Shown here one piece after another: positions 1-11,839 of a DNA stretch of 64,000 bases. The stretch spans positions 3,099,848 to 3,163,847 of the forward strand of contig JAVLUZ010000142.1 of NCBI GenBank assembly GCA_036768485.1, read 5' to 3'. The DNA is from Mermis nigrescens (Eukaryota > Nematoda > Enoplea > Mermithida > Mermithidae). Each line of letters starts with the position of its first letter. The first letter of the stretch is position 1. The notes below the pieces were generated by a model that searched no databases, had not been told where the DNA came from, and saw only the letters and a list, made by a program, of their open reading frames with translations. Position numbers and translations under genes: made by a program.

Positions 1-673
1 ATATCCATCTTTTTTCTCCCATCGAAACATTTTTCTTTGCTAGTGTTACAATATTTATTATGCCTGTAATAATCCCAATCCCATCTCACTTTTAAAAATA
101 TTAGATCTCTCAACTAAATTCGCCCTAAAATGCGTTTTTAATCTTATTACGAACACGTTTGAAATCCTAGCTGATGGATAAAGAAAATAAAGCCTCAAGC
201 AGTGGCGGATCTATGATTTTCCTACGGGGGCGGTATCTCAACTTTTCCAAAAACAGTCAAAAATAGGTCCAAAAATTTGCCCTTAACGCGCGAAATAACG
301 TTCCTTTCGGTTTTACTTGTATAATTTTACATCAAATCACTTTTGACGCAATATTTTTTCTGAAAATTTAAAAATTTTCGACAATTTTGTGCAAATCATT
401 AAATTTCTTTGACTTTAACAAAACTCTGGCGCGAAGCACCGAAAAATTTGTGAAATTAAGGCAGATAGACGTCTAGAAGCATGATTTACTGCTAGATTTC
501 CTGTATTTACAGCATTTGATGCGAAACATCGAAATTTTTAATTGAAAGTACATAGAAGAAAACTATGCAAAAATGGCTGTTTCTGCTGTTAAAATTGTTT
601 AGAAACCTACATGAACAGAAAATGGCTTCCAGGTCGCCAAGAAAGTAAATAAATGTCATTAATAGGTATCAAC

Positions 674-848
674 CAGGGGCGGATTTAGGGGGCGGCCGCC
701 CCCCCCCTCCATTGGCCCAAAATAGTGCGCAAAATTAAGCATTTTTGAGCGATTTTTGGGTTAAAACGGCTAATTTTTCCGCCCAAGTCCGGGTTCCGCC
801 CCCCTTAGGGGTACCGCCCCCCTTAGGAAAATCCTAGATCCGCCACTG
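674..848. mobile_element. 175-bp hAT-type MITE with 8-bp target duplication
   Basis: Ends are caggggcggattt and the inverted form agatccgccactg, flanked by direct repeats gtatcaac at 666-673 and 849-856. An 8-bp duplication and CAG-type termini fit the hAT superfamily. The G-rich/C-rich middle is typical of family E. Confidence 0.85.
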
Positions 849-922
849 GTATCAACCGGCGCGTGCCGCCAGAAAAATTTGAGAAATTATGGTTACTGAC
901 GGCCAAAAATCATTGAAAATTG

Positions 923-1137
923 GGATCTAGTGAACAATTTACCCGCCACCGTTTTTTAGCCGATTCAAATAAGCTACAGTGACCAAACTTTACACAAAAA
1001 TTATCAAACACGTTCTGACTCGTATCAATAAAAATAGTGTTGGTCCACTGTAGCTTATTTGAATCTACAGTGTTTGGTCACTGTAGCTTATTTGAATCGG
1101 CTAAAAAACGGTGGCGGGTAAATTGTATACTAGATCC
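923..1137. mobile_element. 215-bp palindromic MITE present in only one duplicate
   Basis: Terminal inverted repeats of about 60 bp begin ggatctagt and carry the shared block acccgccaccgttttttagc. The flanks are direct 8-bp repeats gaaaattg (915-922 and 1138-1145). The duplicate at about 3505-3525 has a single gaaaattg, the unoccupied site. No coding capacity. The 8-bp duplication suggests hAT mobilisation. Confidence 0.92.
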
Positions 1138-1639
1138 GAAAATTGTATATCCATTCTTTATCTTGCCAAATATCTTTGGCCAATGGGGGCGCTCAAGTGA
1201 ACCCGAGATGAGATTAGCCAGAAAGTATATCTATTGAAGTAGTCCAGCAGAACTATGAGACAAAACGATGATGCAAAAATAAACAGAACCGAACCGACCC
1301 GTCCTGGGATGAGTAGGGGGACGCACCGTGAACATGGGATCATTCGCGAACATGGACAGAACCCGATCTACTATACTACCACGACTGTAATCACAAAAGC
1401 GACTAAAAATAAATGAGACAGTCGATACGCACTTTATTTGAGTTTTGCAGCAAACAGATCGTCTCAGAAGAGAAAGCAAGGCAGCATCGAATGAATACAC
1501 AAAACAAAGCAGAAATATTTTTACAAACAAACATTAATACATATTTTTCAGCCAACGATAAATAATTGCAGCGCTTGCAATCATAGAGGCACAACATGGC
1601 CGCTAATAGGGTCAGCTGGTCTAGGAGATCAAAAATTGA

Positions 1640-1850
1640 GCTTCTTGGGCCAAAATGACCTAAAAAACTGGTATAAATACTGGAATTGCGTTAAACTACT
1701 TTATTTTACAGTTTTTGGTCTATTTCTTTAAAAGAAAATTTTCAAGTTTCATCCATTTCCGGCTTACATTTTGCCTCGTTCCGCCAACAAAAACCTACCA
1801 TTTTTCCATTCTGGGGGTCTACACACCCCAAACCCCCCAACGTGCATGAT
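1640..1850 (+). repeat. Dispersed repeat family A
   Basis: This copy matches the family A pattern: a gagctt..gggccaaaatgacc start, a 'ttacagtttttggtc' middle, a 'tttcatcc' block, then a 'ctgggggtctacacaccc' tail and a cgtgcatg end. The duplicate lies at about 4005-4215. Confidence 0.65.
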
Positions 1851-2299
1851 GCTTGCAACCATAGCACTGATCGAGCAGGCGTAAAAGTCGTCACTAGAAA
1901 AATCACGCCTTGTGCACGACAACGGTGAGAATGTGATTTATTTACCGGATGGCCCTCCTATCCCAGATCATTCATAAAGGGAACCAATAGCCCGAGTGGT
2001 CAAAAGAGTGAAACGTAACTGCATGTTTGTCTTTGCATATGGGATTTAATCGTGTAAAGCCCTTTACCAACTCAACTTATCCGTTGCGGCAAAAATGCCG
2101 CATTGCGGCACAGATTATGACATAACGCGCAAGGGAAAGTCGGACGCGTGCCGCATGATGCCGGACAATGCCGGACTCGTGCCGCAGTGTGCCGCAGCGG
2201 TTTTGTCAATTTTTGCATTCCGACACCAAATCGGACGGAGCCGGACGAAGTATGAATGGGCCTTTACGCGTTTCCTACTGCTTTAAACCAACAATTTCC

Positions 2300-2640
2300 T
2301 TGATTGTCTTGAATGCATTGATGTTTGCTATTTCATTCAATTGGCTTGCAAAGTCCCTCCTAGTTTACTCCATCTAATTTCCCATAGCTACTGCATAGCT
2401 AACTTGCTGCTTTTTCGATCGTTTTTTGGTTCAATAGTTTATTTCAATCTGCAGGCCGCAGAATATACTTTGGCGTTGCTTAGAGAAAGTATCGTTTTTA
2501 GCAGATTTTACGACTTTAGGCATATACAAAGGTAGCTTTTTCCTAGTTCCCTCCTTTTACATCCTTAATAATCCACAATCCTAAGTATATCCATCTTTTT
2601 CTCCCATCGTAACATTTTTCTTTGCTAGTGTTATAATATT
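2300..2640 (+). mobile_element. 3' half of the ~760-bp 'actagcaa' element
   Basis: It matches the right half of the intact copies at 39696-40456 and 51234-51997: the 'aattggctt..aaag' block, 'cccatagctactgca', 'gccgcagaatatac', and a terminal tttctttgctagtg. The tail of another copy opens the window (about 1-50). Confidence 0.75.
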
Positions 2641-4433
2641 TATTATGCCTGCAATAATCCCAATCCCATCTCACTTTTAAAAATATTAGATCTCTCAACT
2701 AAAGTCGCCCTAAAATGCGTTTTTAATCTTATTACGAACACGTTTGAAATCCTAGCTGATGGATAAAGAAAATAAAGCCTCAAGCAGTGGCGGATCTATG
2801 ATTTTCCTACGGGGGGCGGTATCCCAGCTTTTCCAAAACAGTCAAAAATAGGTCCAAAAATTTGCCCTTAACGCGCGAAATAACGTTCCTTTCGGTTTTA
2901 CTTGTATAATTTTACATCAAATCACTTTTGACGCAATATTTTTTCTGAAAATTTAAAAATTTTCGACAATTTTGTGCAAACAAATCATTAAATTTCTTTG
3001 ACTTTAACAAAACTCTGGCGCGAAGCACCGAAAAATTTGTGAAATTAAGGCAGATAGACGTCTAGAAGCATGATTTACTGCTAGATTTCCTGTATTTACA
3101 GCATTTGATGCGAAACATCGAAATTTTTAATTGAAAGTACATAGAAGAAAACTATGCAAAAATGGCTGTTTCTGCTGTTAAAATTGTTTAGAAACCTACA
3201 TGAACAGAAAATGGCTTCCAGGTCGCCAAGAAAGTAAATAAATGTCATTAATAGGTATCAACCAGGGGCGGATTTAGAGGGGGCGGCCGCCCCCCCCTCC
3301 ATTGGCCCAAAATAGTGCGCAAAATTAAGCATTTTTGAGCGATTTTTTGGGTTAAAACGGCTAATTTTTCCGCCCAAGTCAGGGTTCCGCCCCCCTTAGG
3401 GGTACCGCCCCCCCCTTAGGAAAATCCTAGATCCGCCACTGGTATCAACCGGCGCGTACCGCCAGAAAAATTTGAGAAATTATGGTTACTGACGGCCAAA
3501 AATCATTGAAAATTGTATATCCATTCTTTATCTCGCCAAATATCTTTGGCCAATGGGGGCGCTCAAGTGAACCCGAGGTGAGATTAGCCAGAAAGTAGAT
3601 CTATTGAAGTAGTCCAGCAGAACTATGAGACAAAACGATGGTGCAAAAATAAACAGAACCTAACCGACCCGTCCTGGGATGAGTAGGGGGACGCACCGTG
3701 AACATGGGATCATTCGCGAACATGGACAGAACCCGATCTACTATACTACCACGACTGTAATCACAAAAGCGACTAAAAATAAATGAGACAGTCGATACGC
3801 ACTTTGTTTGAGTTTTGCAGCAAACAGATCGTCTCAGAAGAGAAAGCAAGGCAGCATCGAATGAATACACAAAACAAAGCAGAAATATTTTTACAAACAA
3901 ACATTAATACATATTTTTCAGCCAACGATAAATAATTGCAGCGCTTGCAATCATAGAGGCACAACATGGCCGCTAATAGGGTCAGCTGGTCTAGGAGATC
4001 AAAAATTGAGCTTCTTGGGCCAAAATGACCTAAAAACTGGTATAGATACTGAAATTGCGTTAAACTACTTTATTTTACAGTTTTTGGTCTATTTCTTTAA
4101 AAGAAAATTTTCAAGTTTCATCCATTTCCGGCTTACATTTTGCCTCGTTCCGCCAACAAAAACTTACCATTTTTTCCATTCTGGGGGTCTACACACCCCC
4201 AAACCCCCCAACGTGCATGATGCTTGCAACCATAGCACTGATCGAGCAGGCGTTAAAGTCGTCACTAGAAAAATCACGCCTTGTGCACGACGACGGTGAG
4301 AATGTGATTTATTTACTGCATGGCCCTCCTATCCCAGATCATTCATAAAGGGAACCAATAGCCGGAGTGGTCAAAATAGTGAAACGTAACTGCATGTTTG
4401 TCTTTGCATATGGGATTTAATCGTGTAAAGCCC
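2587..4433 (+). repeat. Right copy of the tandem segmental duplication
   Basis: This is the second copy of bases 1-2063, with only scattered substitutions and small indels. It lacks the 215-bp MITE of the first copy, so it preserves the empty site. Open frames shared by the two copies show no recognisable domain and carry no support as genes. Confidence 0.9.
3263..3441. mobile_element. hAT-type MITE, duplicate copy
   Basis: This is the same insertion as 674-848, carried along by the segmental duplication. It has the same gtatcaac flanks (3255-3262 and 3442-3449), so it pre-dates the duplication. Confidence 0.85.
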
Positions 4434-4698
4434 TTTATCCACTTTTTCCCATCGTAAATTACGTGTCTCCTTGTTGTCCAAATGCATGATCCTGAATTAT
4501 AGAAAAGTTGTTGTTTGTAGGTTAAAGTAACGTCAACGTCGTTCAGTTGATTATAATTGAAAATTGAGATTTTTATGATATAGGTACCTACTAGCTTAAT
4601 TACCGAATTGTTGTCATTCGTCATTCATCCACAACAAAAAAGCATGTCAATCAGATTATCATCTCGTCATTTAAACAGCGTACATACTTCTGACCATA

Positions 4699-4921
4699 GG
4701 TGGGCGCCACCAAAGTTCTAAGGGGCGCAAAATATTTTCAAAGGTCAAAAAATGGTCTTTAAAATGGTGGTATGGCAAAAAACACCATTTTTCAACGTTT
4801 CTCATCGAGCACTATCCTTGGCATCGAAAAAATTGCGAAAAAAAATTCAAAAATTGAATTCTGGGGGTATTTTGGTTTCTGGGGGTGCATGCCCCCAAAC
4901 CCCCTTCCCCACGTCCAGGTA
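4699..4921 (-). repeat. Dispersed repeat family B
   Basis: About 250-bp repeat. In this orientation it starts aggtgggcgccacc, passes 'aaaatggtggtatggc' and 'catcgagcactatcc', and ends with the G-rich run and ccccacgtccaggt. At least seven more copies occur in the window. Confidence 0.8.
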
Positions 4922-4943
4922 TGCTTCTGACCAGTTTTTCCTT

Positions 4944-5043
4944 GCGATTGTGATCACAGTCGCTGTAGTATGCTAGGTCGCTGTTCCGTTCACGCGATTG
5001 TTATCACAGTCGCTGTAGTATGCTAAGTCGCTGTTCCGTTCAC
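4944..5043 (+). repeat. Two-copy 50-bp tandem repeat
   Basis: A 50-bp unit beginning gcgattgtgatcacagtcgc is repeated once with two mismatches (starts 4944 and 4994). It contains the palindrome-like tgatcaca. Confidence 0.85.
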
Positions 5044-5154
5044 GTTCTCGGTTAATACCAGTCTTTGGGAATAATACGAGTACATACATCAAGCGTGGCG
5101 ACAAAAAATAGGTAAAAGAACAGACATTCGCGTTATATCAAGATATGCGCATAT

Positions 5155-5740
5155 TCAAGGACGGATTTAGGGGAGGGAGGGAGAATAGTGGGCGCAATAA
5201 AGAATATGTACTTTTTAATAATTTTCGCCGTTTTCGTCATGACTTTTAGAATTTTTTCGGCGCTTCGCGCCTGGGTTTTACTCATCAATGGTACTGATTT
5301 TCCTAGTGCTCCAAAAGCCTTATTTTTACATCAGAAGAATATTTTTTATACAAAACAAAGATTTGGCGGTTCATACAATGATTGTGTGAGTAGAGACTTA
5401 GTAATTTAAACACTTTTCTATCATTTTTTGAGAAAAATCATATGTATTTTATTCAACTTTAAGCATTGGGTAACTGAAAAGGAAGCTCTTTGCTTGAGCG
5501 GCGTTTTGTGTTTTTCTTCATATTTTGTGCCGGTTTGTATAAATTTCGTGCGTTTTTCATACAAAACCTCAGCTAATTTTTAAAATTTTCAAGTTTTTCA
5601 TATCAAAAATGATTCTGCCTATCAAACGACGACAAAAAACCGCTAATTTACGCGTAATTGGCGGATTTTTTTGACACTGTTAGGGTAACTTGAAGTTCTG
5701 GCCCCCTGTCGGAAAATCCTGGATCCACCATTAAGCTCAT
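5155..5740 (+). mobile_element. Degenerate family E element
   Basis: It starts ggacggatttagggga and ends aaaatcctggatccacca, decayed forms of the family E termini. An internal 'ggcgcttcgcgcc'-type block supports the assignment. Open frames inside are not protein-like. Confidence 0.6.
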
Positions 5741-5744
5741 TTTG

Positions 5745-6950
5745 ATTTTATATGCTATTGGCTAACGTGGTGTATAGTCTTAAGAAATATTCTCAACGGA
5801 GCAGTGGCCGCAGGTGTAATTGGCATATAATAAATTTCTCGCGATTAACTTACAGCATTATATCAAAAAGTGCGGCGTGGACTTCGCATTCGAGCAAACA
5901 CTGAATTAATCTCTAATCGGACGAATACCGCGCGCCTTGCCTAACAAATCGGGCTATTCAAATATTCGCCGTAAGAGGAAAGGAAAAATCAAAACAGGAA
6001 ATGAAATTGAAATGACCCAAGTCCATGGACCTAACCTATAAAACTAAGTGGACATCGGGCAGGTTAGGAGCCTTAAAGCAGGCGAAAAATTCTCGCAGAG
6101 CGATCGAATCGAAGGGGTCCTGGGAAAGGAATATAATGGGAACGACCAATCAGCGCAAGCCAACAGCGGGGACCGTATGTGTATCTGGGAAGGATTGATG
6201 TCGTCGTGCGCCCGGTATCCAACGTTTTATTTATTACAGCGCGAAGTGCCTTGCAGGGCTCGGGTTTGTTCGGCTCCGACGTGTAACCAGAAGGGAAGGC
6301 AATATAGATACGTTGAACACGCAGAACTACACTACATTATTGCTGGGTACCTATACGATCATCGCCTGACGTGCGTTCGTAAAACGTGTACGCTACGGGA
6401 ACGAGTGCCAGGCGTAGGATGGAGTAGTGCATAATAGGGAAGAAAGCCGGTTTATTCTCCTCTGCGTTCAGCCCCTTCCCATCCATCGTTCGCTCATACG
6501 GACCAAACGGGCGGCCGGATCGGGTCGCCGAAATATATAAAGCGTGTATTACACGCATTTTTTAAATGCTATGCTGCGCCGCTTAGTCATACAAGTTTTA
6601 AAATGGACTAGTCGAATTCAAATTGCGCGGAACACTACGACTATAACAGCGTTCTCTTAGTTCGGCAACCGACGCCCGTGAACCGAAAAACGAATAGGGG
6701 GCGTATACAATATCGGGGTTTTATCTAATGCCTACCGGAAACTTCCTTACCTGTCAATTGGTATACAAAAAGCTTCGATCGAATCACGGTGCCGTAACCC
6801 CGAAATTTCCTAGAATGTATCGTTAAAAAATTCCGCACTGTTAGGACGTTCGGATCTCAGAATGACAAAATTTCGAGGCGACGAAATCAGTATTTGCTAG
6901 CAACTTCCATGAGAGAATTTTTCGTATATTTTTGGGAGCGTTTTGGAAGT
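5745..6950. other. Unique CpG-richer stretch, possible promoter or first-exon region
   Basis: From about 5880 to 6860 the sequence is free of the dispersed repeats and clearly richer in CpG and GC than its surroundings. A TATA-like string, gaaatatataaagcg, lies at about 6530-6545. The longest frame (6048-6434) has no recognisable domain. It could hold a promoter, enhancer or untranslated exon of the downstream Tgi-like gene, but nothing proves this. Confidence 0.3.
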
Positions 6951-7149
6951 TGATATACCTGATTATTTATATTATCTGTATTTAGCAAAACCAGTAAGAA
7001 GCAATCAAATGATGTATTTGGAGGAGTTTACAGCAGGGAAAAGAAGCGTCTTCATTAAATGCTGAACAACTAGAAAAAAATAACAGAAGATACATACTAG
7101 AGAATTTGTACTAGTTTAATATGAATAATGCACAGTAGGCACCTATGTA

Positions 7150-7470
7150 CATTCACCGGGGAATTCTAAGGGATCGGCCCCATTCCAAAATGCCTTTTTT
7201 AGGCTAAAAAATGACAGATATGCGTCAGAAACACGATTTTTGACGATTTGACGATGCTCAACATCAAAACATAAAAATTTAAAGATGAACTTCAATTCAT
7301 TTCGACAGAATATAATCGAAAATGGCTATAAATTCAGTACTTTTGAGCCAGGAATGCTTAAAACGATACATTTTTAACCTTTCTGAAAAATCAAAAAATT
7401 CTGGGGCCAACAGCATTTTGCGGGGAGGGAGGAGGGGTATCCGCACTCAGCAGCCATTCTAGAGTCAACC
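7150..7470 (+). repeat. Dispersed repeat family D
   Basis: It carries the family D blocks: a 'ggaattct' start, 'gcctttttt..ggctaaaaaa', a 'tttttgacgattt' stretch, 'gaaaaatcaaaaaattctgggg' and the 'gcagccattctagagtca' end. Other copies are near 15430, 26410, 27718 and 59175. Confidence 0.6.
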
Positions 7471-7617
7471 CCAAAAACACAAAAATCACTCGCTGCTTAC
7501 TGCATGCGCAAAGTAGAACGCAGACAAAATGTCAATTTTTCATTTAAATTAATTTTTCATCAACTGACATTATAAGAGATTTTATATTTATTATTATAAA
7601 ATAATGCAGAGTAATTT

Positions 7618-7750
7618 TGAAAAATGAGCTTGCTAAGCGAGAGTAGTAAACCAAGAGAAACTTAAAGTTTAAACATACCATTAAATTATGAAGAGAATTA
7701 TAAAAGATTTTAAACAATAAGAAAATGAAAAAAGTGGGATTTTAGTAAAT
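7618..7750 (+). repeat. Dispersed repeat also present at about 52515-52650
   Basis: The block starting aaaatgagcttgctaagcga and running through attataaaagattttaaac to tagtaaattaa recurs at about 52515-52650 with few changes. The family is not identified and no coding capacity is seen. Confidence 0.75.
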
Positions 7751-7922
7751 TAATTATCTAAAATTAATTATTTAATTAAATTAATTATCTCTAAAACTAA
7801 ATATTGACGATCGACTTTAGGCATTGATGACACTGACAGATCATTTTTAATTTAGGCTGAGGTATCAGAATTTCCCACCAGGTCTCGCCAATGTCTCCAA
7901 AATTGATCCATTTTTTCATAGG

Positions 7923-8571
7923 AAGCCTGATTTATACTTCACGCGGCGAGCGAAGCGGCGAGAAATTGCCGCAACGGCCGCCGCAGAAATTTCGCGCAAA
8001 CCCATTTATACTTCGAGCTGCGGCGCGGCAGCCGGCGAATTATTCGCCGCCGCAATTTGATTTATACTTCACGCGGCCGCCGCGCCGCGGACTGATTCGC
8101 AAAAGTCTGAATTTTTTCGCCGCTTTCCAATTTATACTTCGGCCGCGCCGCAAGGAGTCAAAATTGTTATTTTTAGCTTTTTCGGCCATTTCTTCGCCGC
8201 GCCGCAAAAGTCAAAAAGCCCATTGCTCTTGCGAATGCTAATGAGGTTTCGAGCCGAGTGTCGACGTCGAATCATTTTGAATTTTAATGAGGTATCGATT
8301 TGCGCAATAGGAGAACTCAGCGTCCTGGTTCTGCGGCAGTTCGCAGGAAGTATAAACGCATTGCGCAAAGCGGCTGCGAGGCGGCGGTGCCACCTTGTCG
8401 CTGGTGTTTTTGTCCACGCGGCGAGCTCGCCGCGTGAAGTATAGATGCACGACGCGGCGCGGCAAGCGGATTTTGCCGCAGAATATTCGCGCAGGGTCGA
8501 CTAATTTTTGGGCATACTGTGGCCGCAAAACCCCTTTGCGGCGCGGTTCGCGTGAAGTATAAATCAGGCTT
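7923..8571. mobile_element. GC-rich foldback element 1
   Basis: Inverted termini aagcctgatttatacttcac / gtgaagtataaatcaggctt enclose a very GC-rich interior built of repeated 'tttatacttc' and 'gcggcgcggc' motifs, in strong contrast to the flanks. Open frames on both strands are by-products of the low stop density. The larger element at 56104-57575 shares the 'atacttcacgcggc' motif. No target duplication is clear. Confidence 0.8.
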
Positions 8572-8799
8572 AAGTCACCTTCTGTCATCTGAAAAAGTTT
8601 ATTGTCGGAACATGGCGACATGCAAAATAAATCCGACCTGATCGCGAGGCATATTGCCGATATGGAGCGTATTTTGGAGCGCCAGATCTTCAAATGATTG
8701 CAAATTAATTTTTACAAAGTAATATGGGTGAATTAAACTAAAAAAGTGGCTTTGAAGTCTAAAGCATCATCTTATAATCGTTAGATGAATGGTCGGTCA

Positions 8800-9025
8800 G
8801 GGGGTAAACCAGATAGCATTTTGAGCCAAAATGGCTTTAAAAACTTATGTTGAACTACTTTAATTTAAGTTTCTGATCATTACCAAGCAATTTGGCAAAA
8901 AGAAATTTTCATTTTCAATAATTTCTGCTTTCATTTTGTCTCATTTTTCCAGAAAATTTCCGATTTACCAGTCTGTAGGTCTAGTGAGCCTCCAATCCAT
9001 ACCCACTCCAAATGCACGACGACTC
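8800..9025 (+). repeat. Dispersed repeat family A
   Basis: Starts in a ggtcagggggtaaacc block and continues through 'gagccaaaatggctttaaaaac', 'ttctgatcattac', 'attttgtctcatttttcc' and 'ggtctagtgagcctcc' to 'aatgcacgac', a diverged family A copy. Confidence 0.55.
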
Positions 9026-9029
9026 AATT

Positions 9030-11225
9030 TATGTACATGTAGGTACTATGTAATATGACTGCGTCGTATTAGTTTACAACTTTTGTGTTACTTCAAACTT
9101 TTTCGAAATGCTCTCGAATAAATTGAACTTTTTTATATAGGCATCTATGCAAAATGGTATACAAGTAGGCACATAACTGTAGCACTGCGGAATGCACTTT
9201 TGCAATAATCTTTCTGTGCACTGAGATCAAAAAGTTTTCATACGCGACGTGCTCAACTTTAAAATAATGTTGATAGACTAATTTGACCATCTTTTTTTGT
9301 TAACTCAAGAATTGTGAATTCAAAGCACCTTATGAAAAAAACTTCGCGAAAAAGGTCCACGATTCAGGCAACCGCATTACATGCGCCGTAAAGGTAGACC
9401 AGCAGCTTTTTCAAAACACGTTCATATATGTTACGCACGTACCACGTGATGCACATATATGTATGTAGTAAGTAAAGAATCGGAGCGTTCCATCGATTAC
9501 CTAAAGCGCAAAGGGCTATACGGTTCCGTTCAATAAAATTTTTGTCTATAGCGAAAGCAAGAGCGCAGTTACTAACCACGCAACCAAGAGTAAAGACGTT
9601 CAAATTTATCAAGAAATCAAGTGCCACTGATCAAACGGTGATCGCGGAAATGGAGCCATGAAATCATGTATAGATGGGCACATCATCGAAAAGAGCTAAC
9701 TTGGACGTAATTGAATTTTGAAAGTATACACGTGTAAACATTGGAAAACAGTGAAACCATTGTATGAACAATCCTTACATGCAACTGATTGGTAAAGGTG
9801 TTACCCGCCTAGAGTTCCAGTAACTTCTTATCGATGCCGATCGACGCGAGCACGAAACGAACCACGCAAATACCTAAGACACGCGTGCCGTAGAGGGAGC
9901 CGACAACGCAGAATGTGTACATGTACACGGGGGCTGCTCTAAAGAGTCGCCTTATCGCGCCGCATATTTTTGGTTGCTATGTTCGGCTATTCGAAACCCG
10001 GTACATAACGCACCAACTAATATTGCAGCCGGGAAGCACAAGCGAGCTCTTTTGCCCCGCTTAAATACACTTTTGCTTACACGCTGTATCCAGGCAAGGC
10101 AAAGCATATATGCCTAACGTTGATGTAGGTATTATAGGCTGTTCGGGACAAAGCGGAAGCCGGGCGTCCCGCGTTGTGGAGGAACGCAAATGAAAACGCA
10201 TATCGCAAAACACGTTCCAGATGGGTTCAATAGGGTGTGTGTGTAGGTGTTATCGATTTAGTTTGGGCGACATTTTACTTAATGGTTTCATTTATCAACC
10301 ACATTTTACGTTTAGAGAAGCCATATTTGGTCAGAACAGGATCTTTGATCTGAATAATTTTGATAATTTTTATTAAGGGGACTATTAAATTTAAAAATCA
10401 CCGCAAGGAATGCACCAAAACGACTCCTGACATCGTAACTGTTGTAAATTAAAGAATTGAAATGTTGCTGTTGAGCAATAAACAGTCTCGGAAATTCACG
10501 AACAAATTGAGTTTACCCTAAATTAATGATTATCGACGGCACTGCTTATTTCTGCTTGTATAGAATCGAAGTGTTTGGTTCTTTATTTATTCAAGCGTTA
10601 AAAACCTAACAAATATACATAACACGATTTTCGGGACACGCTTTTCCTGTTAGGGGTATCCATACCTATACTCTGTTTGATTTATTGGAGACCTATTACA
10701 TCAAATTTAATCCATATGAATAAGGCTGCAAAAGTGGGTTAAAAGTCTGATGCAGGTTTGCAGCTTGATAGTAGAAAAGATCGTCCTGAAACTCGCTAAA
10801 CAGTAGAATATTGCTGTTGTTCCATTAGTTTAAAGCACTTTTGTAGTCACTTCATTCATATTCGAAAAGCTCTCCAATTAATTCAGCGTAGCTGTGTAGG
10901 GATAGGAGGGACAATCCCCAAAGTTTTACAAGTACGAGTATTTGTACGAGGTTCCCCCCCAAAAAAAAGCTGAAAAATGTAGAAATGCATTCGGAAGACT
11001 GCCAGAATACACCGATTTGAGCATTTTTGAGCTGATGAGCCTAAAATTTTCGGGTGCTTCTGTATTACTTTTGTCTTCTAAACAACCCTAATTTGAGTAA
11101 AATAACAAAATTTTCTTGTGCGCTGGGCAGAATTATTTATTTTCATATTGTTTTTCTTTGCAATGTAGTTCCAGAATCGAGATGATTCAGTCCATCCATC
11201 AATGAGCATGAGCAAGTCAAAAAAT
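9030..11225. other. Mostly unique non-coding DNA with a CpG-richer core
   Basis: No gene is recognised. From about 9800 to 10260 the sequence is CpG-rich and repeat-free, resembling the stretch at 5.9-6.9 kb, and is a candidate regulatory region or unrecognised exon. The rest is AT-rich with no structure that could be named. Confidence 0.3.
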
Positions 11226-11839
11226 AACTTACCTTGATTTCAATATATATCGAGTAGTTTTCACCGCTGAGTTTAATGGTGTACACCATTTTTCTTGAAA
11301 ACGAATATTAGTTGTGTAAAGTGAGTGTAAAGTAACAGAAATGACCGATTTTGTCAAATTTGACAGGGTCTAGCATTTTTCATCATAACTCAAGATCACA
11401 TTGATCAAATTCAATAATTATTTTTTTATTTGGAAGACGAATAATTTCTACATTTTGCGAGATTAATTCAAACTTTCAGTATCCTTTCAATATGTCTTGG
11501 TATGATAAGAAACATAATACATCAACAATTTTGACTTCAATTTTTTCGACAATTTCCAATATAGCGCATATACCATATGCGGGCCCTCATTCATATTATA
11601 ATATTTTATAACTTTAAAAAATATTTTAAAAAATAAAACTACCACTTTTTGAGCGATAGATCTTTGAATGGAACATGGTATACTAATAATTGGTTGAAAA
11701 TTGACGAATTGGCCTCAGAATGTCACATGGTATACTAATAATTGGTTGAAAATTGACGAATTGGCCTCAGAATGTCACTACATTTACCGTTACTAGTTGT
11801 GGGCAAATTTTTATATTGCATCGTGTCGTTGACTTTTAT

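Larger units (their letters stand above)
204..1205 (-). mobile_element. Family E hAT-like non-autonomous element, interrupted
   Basis: It begins with cagtggcggatcta, the reverse complement of the right end of the intact copy at 31433-32027. It then follows that element backwards, including the 'cgcgaagcacc' block, to a ctttatcttgccaaa block near 1155-1205. Two later insertions (674-848 and 923-1137) split it. The same element occupies about 2790-3575 in the duplicate. Confidence 0.6.
1..2063 (+). repeat. Left copy of a ~2.6-kb tandem segmental duplication
   Basis: Bases 1-2063 are nearly identical to 2587-4433. The offset is 2586 at the left and 2370 after position 1140, because this copy alone carries the insertion at 923-1137. 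The copy runs off the left window edge. The two copies share nested hAT-like repeats, a family A repeat and a unique block (about 1230-1640), and diverge just after a shared cgtgtaaagcccttta string. No credible gene is seen inside. Confidence 0.9.

Noticed and set aside
1231..1530. 99-residue minus-strand frame conserved between duplicates (3601-3900)
   Set aside because: Conservation simply reflects the recent duplication. No domain, and its Cys/Phe-rich content is not protein-like.
6048..6434. 128-residue frame as a gene
   Set aside because: No domain or splice support; Cys- and Arg-rich composition reflects local CpG content. Kept only as a candidate regulatory or untranslated region.
7891..8693. 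Overlapping Arg/Ala-rich frames of 70-150 residues
   Set aside because: They result from low stop density in the GC-rich foldback. No domain is recognised and both strands are equally open.
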